From JANYHH01 sp965249745 (lineage in GTDB: Bacteria > Deinococcota > Deinococci > Deinococcales > JAAFIG01), in NCBI GenBank assembly GCA_965249745.1, contig OZ252252.1, positions 124,001-188,000 of the forward strand: 64,000 nucleotides of DNA, read 5' to 3'. The notes under the pieces were generated by a model that was given only the letters and a program-made list of their open reading frames with translations, was not told the origin of the DNA and ran no database searches. Of the stretch, positions 58,120 through 64,000 are shown piece after piece (position 1 is the first letter of the stretch; the number at the start of each line of letters is the position of its first letter). The position numbers and the translations under genes were made by a program.

Positions 58120-58745
58120 TTCGAGTCGTCTTCTCCCAGTTTTCCGTAATGCGCGGCCTCCTCTGAATGCCCCTGTATCGAGTGAATCCTTGCCTGCACC
58201 ATATACAGTTGCTTTGACCATCCCGCCGATGTGACAGCTTGATCTAAGAGCACCTGTGCTTTACCTATTTGTCGCAAATCAAGCAACGCGCCCGCTCGAG
58301 TGGCGCAGATCGCGGTTTGTAAACGGGGATCATCGAACATCACGTCCGTGATCTCAACCGAGCGCTGCGCTCGCCCAGCCCGTCGAAAATATTTGCTCGC
58401 TAGCGCCAGATTCCAACCATCATGAAGCTCGAGAAAAAGCTTGTAAAAGTGTTCGGCTTGCCCAAAAAACCAAGTTCGACGAATTTCGGCACCTTGGTGG
58501 GCATCCGGTTCATCATCGAAATCACCAGCCGAGTCTACGCGCAAGACCTCACCACTAAAGGCTTTCTTAGCAGCGTTCTCCCAATGAGCGACCTCTCCGA
58601 GGTTGGTGTTCAGCAAGGCTTGTCCCAAGGGGGACGATTGCGATATCCTGCCCGCATCGGTGTCGGGTTCGATATCGTCAACCAGAAAAATGCGTTCTCG
58701 TTCACCCACACGAACAGTGAACACACTTCCGAGTGGCCAGGGCAT
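58116..58745 (-). CDS. protein with GreA C-terminal-like segment and helical repeats
   Basis: The 209-residue protein has an N-terminal half with GRISQSSPLGQALLNTNLGE, which resembles the C-terminal FKBP-like domain of transcription factor GreA (SPLG-x-ALLG pattern). A C-terminal half of helical TPR-like repeats follows (FYKLFLELHDGWNLALASKY; ALLDLRQIGKAQVLLDQAV). The GreA coiled coil that enters RNA polymerase is absent, so it is not an ordinary Gre factor. The start at 58745 is preferred over 58781 because a TATAGT -10 lies 6 bases before it, with TTGCAA at an 18-bp spacing. Function unknown; protein-protein interaction is likely. Confidence 0.7.
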   Translation of the reverse strand: MPWPLGSVFTVRVGERERIFLVDDIEPDTDAGRISQSSPLGQALLNTNLGEVAHWENAAKKAFSGEVLRVDSAGDFDDEPDAHQGAEIRRTWFFGQAEHFYKLFLELHDGWNLALASKYFRRAGRAQRSVEITDVMFDDPRLQTAICATRAGALLDLRQIGKAQVLLDQAVTSAGWSKQLYMVQARIHSIQGHSEEAAHYGKLGEDDSN

Positions 58746-58751
58746 AAAGCG

Positions 58752-58757
58752 ACTATA
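58752..58757 (-). promoter_or_regulatory. -10 box (TATAGT) for the GreA-like gene
   Basis: On the minus strand TATAGT ends 6 bases before the ATG at 58745, with TTGCAA as a -35 after an 18-bp spacer. It decides the start. Confidence 0.55.
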
Positions 58758-58795
58758 GAACAAGACACAAAGTAATTGCAAAATCCATCACAGCG

Positions 58796-61195
58796 TCAAT
58801 ACTTCGTGCCACCCTCGAGCGATTCACCGTACGGAATCCAGATGTTCTTGACCTGCACCGCTTCGCGTAACCACTCACGGGATTCGACCCCCGTCCAGTC
58901 GCGGGTCTCGAGGTTGAAAGTTCGTTTCAGGTTGCTGGCGCTTTCCAGCTCAATCTCTTTGCCCTGGCTGGCGAACCAGATCGCGTCCACATCGGCGTGC
59001 TCAGCCAGCGTCTTGGAGAGGGCTGCGGCTTCTCCTGTGACAATGTTGACGACGCCCGCTGGCACGTCGGAAGTTTCTAACAGGCTGTAGAAATCGGTGG
59101 CGGACAGCGGGTGTCTTTCCGATGGCACGGCGATCACGGCGTTCCCCATCGCTATCGCGGGCGCGATGAAACTGACAAAGCCCAGGAGCGGCGATTCGTC
59201 CGGGCAGATCAACCCGATCACGCCCATTGGTTCGTGCATCGCCAGCGTCACCCCGCGCATCGGAATCGAATGAACCGCGCCGTCAAATTTATCCGCCCAA
59301 GCCGCGAAGGTGAACAGCTTCTCGATGCTCCCCTCCACCTCGAGCCGTGCGGTTTTCAAGTTGCCCGTGGTCGCCGCGATACGCCCGGCGAACTCGTCGG
59401 CTCGAGCGCTCAGATTCTCCGCGAGGTAGTACAGGACCTGCGCTCGGTTGTGCGCCGTGGCTTTCGCCCAGCCGGACGCCGAGAGCGCCGCTTCCACCGC
59501 GTTCCTGATGTCCTTGCGGTTCCCGGCGGCAATTTCGCCGATCAGCTCACCGGTCGCGCCGTAGACCGGACTCGAGTACCCGCTGTCGGGGCGGGCTTGC
59601 TTACCGCCGATAAAGAGTTTCGGCGTGCGGTCAATCGCGGGCATGTCCCAGGCGTCGCTGTTGGCGCTCGAGGAGGCGGGCGGGTGAGCGGGCGAGGCTT
59701 GCCTCGCCACTACGGGTTTGGGCTTCGCGGTTTTGGGCTTCAAGTACTCGTACATGCCCTCACGGCCACCCTCGCGCCCGAAGCCAGATTCCTTGTAGCC
59801 GCCAAAACCTGCCGCTGCATCGAACTGATTGGTGCAGTTGACCCAGACGATCCCCGCCTTGATCCGAGGGGCGACCTCGAGCGCTAAATTAATATTCTCT
59901 GTCCAGACGGAACTCGCCAGTCCGTAAACGGTGTTGTTCGCCAGTCCGATCGCCTCTTCGACGTTGCGGAACCCCATCATCACCACGACCGGACCGAAAA
60001 TCTCCTGCTGCGAAATCGTGCTCGCGGGCGAGACGTTCGTGAACAGCGACGGCGGGTAGAAGTACCCGTCGGTCGGACAAGCCGTGGACGGCTGCCAGAG
60101 CGTGCTGCCCTCCGCCACGCCCAATTGCACGAGCCGCGTGATTCGCTCGAGTTGCGATTTGTCAACGATTGCGCCCACATCAATGTTCTTCTGCATCGGA
60201 TCGCCAACCCGCAAGGTTTCCATGCGGGCGCGGAGTTTCAATTCCAGCGCGTCATGAACGCTTTCATGGACCAGAATCCGGCTACCCGCGCAGCAGACCT
60301 GACCCATGTTGAACCAGATTGCATCCACCACGCCCTCGACCACGCTGTCCAGGTCGGCGTCATCAAAAACCACGAACGGCGACTTCCCGCCCAGCTCCAA
60401 GCTCAACTTCTTGCCGCTCCCAGCCGTTTCGCGGCGAATGAACTTACCGACCTCGGTGCTGCCAGTGAACGCGATCTTGTCCACGCCCGCGTGCGCCACG
60501 ATTGCCTTCCCGGTCTCGCCATCACCGGTCACAATGTTCAGCACGCCCGGCGGCAGTCCCGCCTCGAGCGCGATCTCAGCGAACAGCAGCGCAGTCAGCG
60601 GCGTGAACTCGGCGGGTTTCAGCACGACCGTGTTCCCAGCCGCCAGTGCGGGCGCGACCTTCCAGGCGAGCATTAACAGCGGAAAGTTCCACGGAATGAT
60701 CTGCCCGACGACCCCGACCGCTTGCATCTGGGGAAATTCGGTCTCGAGCAGTTGCGCCCAGCCCGCGTGATGGTAGAAGTGCCGCGCCACCAAGGGAATA
60801 TCAATGTCCCGTGTCTCACGAATCGGCTTGCCATTATCCAGCGTCTCGAGGACAGCCAGGAGACGACTGTGCTTCTGGACCAACCGCGCCAAGGCGTACA
60901 GGTATCTGGCTCTAGCGTGACCGCTCAGGGCGCTCCACCCCGGTAGCGCTTTGCGAGCCGCTTTGACCGCTGCGTCCACATCAGCACTCGAGGCTTGCGT
61001 GACCCTGGCTAAAACTTTTTTGTTCGCTGGATTGACCGTCTCGAAGTGGGGGGGAGATTTTGGGCGCAGCCACTTCCCGCCGATGAACAACCCGAAATCG
61101 CGCTTGTGACCCTCGAGCCACGCCTGGGCTTCAGCGCTGGATTCTGGGGCGAGACCGTACTCGAGGGACTGGAACAGTTCAGCGATGGCAGGCAT
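58796..61195 (-). CDS. double-domain aldehyde dehydrogenase (ALDH16-like architecture)
   Basis: The 799-residue protein has a complete NAD(P)-dependent aldehyde dehydrogenase domain (1-500: GNTVVLKPAE, IAFTGSTEVGKFI, catalytic Glu in SLELGGKSP, catalytic Cys near 300 in NMGQVCCAGS, EIFGPVV). A Pro/Lys/Ala linker and a second, truncated ALDH domain (about 535-799) follow. The second lacks the catalytic block and probably has a structural role, as in the ALDH16 family. It would oxidise aldehydes to acids in the cytoplasm. TAAACT ends 6 bases before its ATG, so the message is probably leaderless. No linked pathway genes reveal the substrate. Confidence 0.93.
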   Translation of the reverse strand: MPAIAELFQSLEYGLAPESSAEAQAWLEGHKRDFGLFIGGKWLRPKSPPHFETVNPANKKVLARVTQASSADVDAAVKAARKALPGWSALSGHARARYLYALARLVQKHSRLLAVLETLDNGKPIRETRDIDIPLVARHFYHHAGWAQLLETEFPQMQAVGVVGQIIPWNFPLLMLAWKVAPALAAGNTVVLKPAEFTPLTALLFAEIALEAGLPPGVLNIVTGDGETGKAIVAHAGVDKIAFTGSTEVGKFIRRETAGSGKKLSLELGGKSPFVVFDDADLDSVVEGVVDAIWFNMGQVCCAGSRILVHESVHDALELKLRARMETLRVGDPMQKNIDVGAIVDKSQLERITRLVQLGVAEGSTLWQPSTACPTDGYFYPPSLFTNVSPASTISQQEIFGPVVVMMGFRNVEEAIGLANNTVYGLASSVWTENINLALEVAPRIKAGIVWVNCTNQFDAAAGFGGYKESGFGREGGREGMYEYLKPKTAKPKPVVARQASPAHPPASSSANSDAWDMPAIDRTPKLFIGGKQARPDSGYSSPVYGATGELIGEIAAGNRKDIRNAVEAALSASGWAKATAHNRAQVLYYLAENLSARADEFAGRIAATTGNLKTARLEVEGSIEKLFTFAAWADKFDGAVHSIPMRGVTLAMHEPMGVIGLICPDESPLLGFVSFIAPAIAMGNAVIAVPSERHPLSATDFYSLLETSDVPAGVVNIVTGEAAALSKTLAEHADVDAIWFASQGKEIELESASNLKRTFNLETRDWTGVESREWLREAVQVKNIWIPYGESLEGGTKY

Positions 61196-61530
61196 AGGCG
61201 CAGTTTACTCGAGGCGAATGAAATGCTCGAGGCTGAAGCGTTTGCTGGCTGGATTCGGGGAATTCAGGTAAACGTCTTAAATCAATAAACTGCGTCTGAG
61301 ACGCGACGCTAAGGAAGTCAAAGCATAGGTCATTGGTATCGCTCAAATCTGCGGGTGGAACTTGCCTGTTGTAACCAAGGATCGTGATGCTTCCCAATCA
61401 GCGGCGTACGCCGCTGCCATTGCCTATAAACTTTTGAAAGGTTCGTGTTTGACATTCTGGGTTCACATCAGTTCACGCAAAAACTCGAGAATCGTCTGGT
61501 ACTCCGTTTCATCCTGGCAGATCGCCTGAC
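61196..61530. other. spacer with palindromes, no supported gene
   Basis: The spacer holds the TAAACT -10 box of the dehydrogenase (61202-61207, minus), the near-palindrome GCGTCTGAGACGC (about 61292) and a perfect 18-bp palindrome CAGCGGCGTACGCCGCTG (61399-61416). GCGTCTGAGACGC resembles the middle of the 93-bp elements, but their ends are missing. A plus-strand frame near 61361-61530 is open but has no start signal. Confidence 0.4.
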
Positions 61531-61869
61531 TCATTGCGGGGCGTAATCCGAATGCCGCCGATGCTCGAGCGTATAGAGCGCCAGCACAATTCGGTTTTTA
61601 GGAACGCCCGCCCGCTCGAGGTCCAGCGCCACACCTTCAGGGGTATTGTCCCACTCGATAAAAAACTTGTCATCCTTCAGGTACAGGTGAATCACAGTGT
61701 AATGAAAGCGCTTTTGTCCTTCCCATCCGACAGAAAGCAGCAGGTATCTAGGTTGTTCGCTGTCAAAGACTAAAACGCCATCGTCTTTATAACCGTAGTC
61801 TTTCCATTCACTGAGTACCCGCTGTGCGATTTGTGAATCGCTCAAGGTTGTTGCTGCTGCGGTAACCAT
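61531..61869 (-). CDS. xisI: XisI-like protein
   Basis: This 112-residue protein matches XisI, named for its role with XisH as a controlling factor in heterocyst fdxN-element excision in cyanobacteria; homologous pairs are widespread in other bacteria with unknown roles. Family-like segments are RYLLLSVGWEGQKRFHYTVI, the IEWDNTPEGVALDLERAGVP block and IVLALYTLEHRRHSDYA at the end. I chose the ATG at 61869 as the natural N-terminus. It overlaps the truncated xisH frame by 28 bases, as is common for this pair. Confidence 0.85.
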   Translation of the reverse strand: MVTAAATTLSDSQIAQRVLSEWKDYGYKDDGVLVFDSEQPRYLLLSVGWEGQKRFHYTVIHLYLKDDKFFIEWDNTPEGVALDLERAGVPKNRIVLALYTLEHRRHSDYAPQ

Positions 61870-62051
61870 TCCAGAATCACCTCCTGAAGCGCGTCGTACA
61901 CAAGAACGATGATGTTTTCGTTGGTCAGCAGTTGTTCCCAGATGCGCCGTTTGAACAATTCTGCCACGGGTGCGGGAACCGCCAGCACTAAACCGCGATC
62001 CGGCTCGAGGGCGCGGCGAACAACATCGTGATAGATATCGAGTCGCGGCAT
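61842..62051 (-). pseudogene. xisH: internally deleted xisH remnant
   Basis: The 69-residue frame starts like XisH (MPRLDIYHDVVRRALEPD) but then jumps to the family's C-terminal part (LVLAVPAPVAELFKRRIWEQ ... IIVLVYDALQEVILEW). XisH is normally about 135-140 residues and holds an endonuclease-like core in the missing middle. The catalytic region is therefore gone and the reading frame kept. It may be a non-functional remnant or a shortened XisI partner. Confidence 0.7.
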
Positions 62052-62207
62052 AGCTACACCGTGGGTTGATGCTTGATACTCGAGTACACACCGATCACGT
62101 CATGCTTAAAACGGGGTTCAACAACCCCAAAGCACTCCGAGAATGGTTCAGCAATGACTTGCACAGACTGAGTTTACTCGAGCGGACGTGAAGCGCAAAC
62201 CCCGTAC

Positions 62208-63035
62208 TTACTCGATTCGCACGATCTCCACGTGCCACAATCCCAGTGCCTTGGCACGCTTGACGGCTCGCTTTCCTTGCCCACCGCGAACGGCTGCCAT
62301 GAACGCCTCGTCTTGGGTCAGCGCCGTCAGCACCCAGAAATCGCCCCAAACCTCTAAGTCCCAGGCCGACCGCATCGCCCGACGAGCCGCGTCCCAGATT
62401 GTTTCTCCCAGATCCTCGAGCGGCGCGATGTAATGACTCACGCCGTCGGTGGCCGGGTTGGCGCTGACCTCGCGGTTGTACTCGGTGCGCTCCCGGCGAT
62501 TCATCCCTTCGAGTGTGCCAACCTGACAGTAATGGCTGCTGAGGGCGCTGAAGGTGTCGCGGCAGCGCGCCGGGCGCACCGTATACGCAGTGCAGGCTCC
62601 GGTCACATCGTCCAGAAGCGGGCAGTACCCAATCCTCTCACGGTGACGCTGAAAGTACAGGTTCCAATCGCTGGCCGTACGAGCGTTCTCCATCACCTCG
62701 AGGGCGCGGTGGCGCATCGCGGCTAACTGGGCTGGGTCAAGTTCAGAGGCGACTAGTAACGCCTCGGCCAGACTGACCTGCACCGGGAAATTGCAGCAAT
62801 GCAGGCAACCGCTTTTACAATGTACAGTCCCACCCTGGCGCGTGTACCGCTCGAGCCAGCGGCTGGCCTGTCGGTCGTACCGGGTGTACGCCTCCGCCAC
62901 GGCGTCCATAAGATGCTGATCTGAATCGGGTTCACGAAGACGCGTCACGGGTACCAGCAGGCTAACGCGCACGGCCGCGCTTGACAACATCGGTGGCGGC
63001 TCGAGGGGAAGCGCTGGTTGGCTCGACAGCCGCAC
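62208..63035 (-). CDS. YkgJ-family Cys-cluster protein
   Basis: This 275-residue protein has the Fe/Zn-binding Cys cluster typical of the YkgJ/UPF0153 family: CKSGCLHCCNFPVQVS followed by CPLLD, GACTAY and RPARCRDT. Up to eight Cys could bind metal. The rest is helical with no signal peptide, so cytoplasmic. The role of this family is not settled. I give the GTG at 63035; the in-frame ATG 15 codons later (MLSSAAVRV) is a fair alternative because neither has a clear ribosome site. Confidence 0.85.
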   Translation of the reverse strand: MRLSSQPALPLEPPPMLSSAAVRVSLLVPVTRLREPDSDQHLMDAVAEAYTRYDRQASRWLERYTRQGGTVHCKSGCLHCCNFPVQVSLAEALLVASELDPAQLAAMRHRALEVMENARTASDWNLYFQRHRERIGYCPLLDDVTGACTAYTVRPARCRDTFSALSSHYCQVGTLEGMNRRERTEYNREVSANPATDGVSHYIAPLEDLGETIWDAARRAMRSAWDLEVWGDFWVLTALTQDEAFMAAVRGGQGKRAVKRAKALGLWHVEIVRIE

Positions 63036-63075
63036 TCGAGTCGAACTTTTGCCACAATTGGGGGCGGGCGACTGC

Positions 63076-63081
63076 TAAAAT
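63076..63081 (+). promoter_or_regulatory. -10 box (TAAAAT) for the peptide transporter gene
   Basis: TAAAAT ends 6 bases before the ATG at 63088 with no ribosome site, again the leaderless layout. Confidence 0.5.
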
Positions 63082-63087
63082 CTGCCC

Positions 63088-64000
63088 ATGCTGATTTATA
63101 CGACGCGGCGAGTCCTGTTCATGATTCCGCTGCTGGTCGCTATTTCAATGGCGATTTTTGGTCTGGTGCAGTTGCAACCGGGTGATTTCATCAGCGAACT
63201 GCGGCTGGGCAATCCGAAGATGACCCAGGCGGACGTGACGCGGTTGCGGCGCGAGTACGGTCTGGATCAACCCTGGTACGTGCAGTATGGCAAGTGGCTT
63301 TCCAAGGCAGCGACCCTGGACTTCGGGGTGTCGCGCACGAATGGGTACGTTTCCGCGACCGAGTTCGTATTCAATCAGCGCCTCGGGAATACCTTGCTGC
63401 TGACGACCGCCTCGTTTTTATTGGCGCTCTTGGTTGGAATTCCGGTGGGAATCTACGCGGCCGTGAAGCAGTACAGCGCACTGGATTACATCACCACCTT
63501 TCTGTCGTTCGTGGGCTACAGCGTTCCCGTGTTCTGGCTGGGGATCATGATGCTGATTCTGTTCAGCGTCACGCTCAAAGTCTTGCCGTCTGGCGGCATC
63601 GGCTCCGATGGGGTCACGCCGTACGTGGAGAGCGATTCCAAGTTCAACGTGACCGGCGAGGTCAAGAAAATTGTCTCGAGCGGTGGGGATACGCTCATCA
63701 CCGTGAACGCGTATGACTCGGGGCTGGCGAGGGACGTACCGAAGGAGTTCAAGCTGCCCGGCGGCATCACCCCGACCGTCAAGGTCGGCGATTACGTCAG
63801 CGAGGGGCAGGCGGCCGGGCAGACCGTGACCGCCTCGAGTTGGATCGTTTGGGCATTGGATCGTTTGAAGTACCTGTTGCTGCCCGCGCTGGCGCTCAGC
63901 ATCATTCAGATGGCGGGCTGGACGCGGTTTATGCGGGCTAGTCTCTTAGAGGTCATCAATCAGGATTTCGTGCGCACCGCCCGCAGCAAGGGCCTGAACG
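63088..64000 (+). CDS. dipeptide/oligopeptide ABC transporter permease (DppB-type), cut by window end
   Basis: The frame is open to the window end (304 codons seen). It has the DppB/OppB N-terminal block (MLIYTTRRVLFMIPLLVAIS, then FGLVQLQPGDF) and membrane segments up to LLLPALALSIIQMAGWTRFM. The start of the EAA region RASLLEVINQDFVRTARSKG follows. Between the membrane segment LGIMMLILFSVTLKVLPSGG and the next there is an inserted stretch of about 75 residues, including VKVGDYVSEGQAAGQTVTA and a beta-rich TGEVKKIVSSGGDTLITV, not found in ordinary DppB. The insert should face the outside and may contact the binding protein. It is leaderless by its -10 box. Confidence 0.9.
   Translation, partial: MLIYTTRRVLFMIPLLVAISMAIFGLVQLQPGDFISELRLGNPKMTQADVTRLRREYGLDQPWYVQYGKWLSKAATLDFGVSRTNGYVSATEFVFNQRLGNTLLLTTASFLLALLVGIPVGIYAAVKQYSALDYITTFLSFVGYSVPVFWLGIMMLILFSVTLKVLPSGGIGSDGVTPYVESDSKFNVTGEVKKIVSSGGDTLITVNAYDSGLARDVPKEFKLPGGITPTVKVGDYVSEGQAAGQTVTASSWIVWALDRLKYLLLPALALSIIQMAGWTRFMRASLLEVINQDFVRTARSKGLN

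Noticed and set aside
61361..61530. Possible gene remnant on the plus strand
   Set aside because: The frame is open but has no start signal, no homology I can recognise, and includes an 18-bp palindrome.

Overview
The window is high-GC bacterial DNA. The best guess is a Deinococcota (Deinococcus-like) genome. Supporting signs are a Dps with a signal peptide and Pro-rich linker resembling the Dps2 type, many start codons 6-7 nt after a TANNNT -10 box with no Shine-Dalgarno (leaderless genes), and the general gene content. This placement is inference. The palindrome CTCGAG is strikingly common in genes and spacers (seven copies in the first 1,200 bases, where about 0.4 would be expected).

Region 1 (1-27.9 kb) starts with dnaJ on the minus strand, followed by an extracellular contractile injection system (eCIS). 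The plus block (1.6-21.1 kb) encodes the sheath, two tube proteins, an assembly-chaperone-like protein, a 39-residue micro-protein, a 1,089-residue disordered DUF4157 protein, a LysM protein, the spike, PAAR, gp25, baseplate J and an FHA-tail protein I fusion. It also holds a frameshifted PD-(D/E)XK nuclease-like ORF with a small partner, and a transmembrane Ser/Thr kinase with an FHA domain that is frameshifted inside a hexanucleotide tract. The convergent minus block (27.8-21.2 kb) encodes two DUF4255 cap/terminator proteins, the AAA+ ATPase and three DUF4157 cargo-like proteins. Capsid, terminase, portal and integrase genes are absent, so this is not a prophage. No tape-measure or tail-fibre gene is recognisable.

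Region 2 (28-41.6 kb) holds metabolic and regulatory genes. These are a lipoprotein; a GGDEF-ribbon-helix-helix protein with a deaminase and a NUDIX hydrolase; a methyltransferase-like membrane protein; an arylamine N-acetyltransferase; a serine hydrolase; a flavin disulfide-reductase-like protein; rny; a sugar ABC transporter (binding protein and two permeases); and an exported Dps.

Region 3 (41.8-56.5 kb) is an electron-transfer and two-component region. A six-gene minus operon encodes a secreted beta-rich protein, YceI, a five-haem cytochrome, a Tat-exported Ig-repeat Rieske-like lipoprotein, TatA and a multi-cluster ferredoxin. It faces a divergent response regulator/histidine kinase pair. 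A second two-component pair, a Tat-exported Rieske protein and two small membrane proteins follow. Phased 11-bp TTAA-type repeats precede both the first regulator and the Rieske gene.

Region 4 (56.6-64 kb) holds an argininosuccinate-lyase-family enzyme, a GreA-C-like protein, a double-domain aldehyde dehydrogenase, a truncated xisH with xisI, a YkgJ-family protein and a dipeptide-type ABC permease cut off by the window end. Two families of short interspersed repeats lie between genes: a 93-bp element with terminal inverted repeats (four copies) and a 73-74-bp element (two good and two partial copies).
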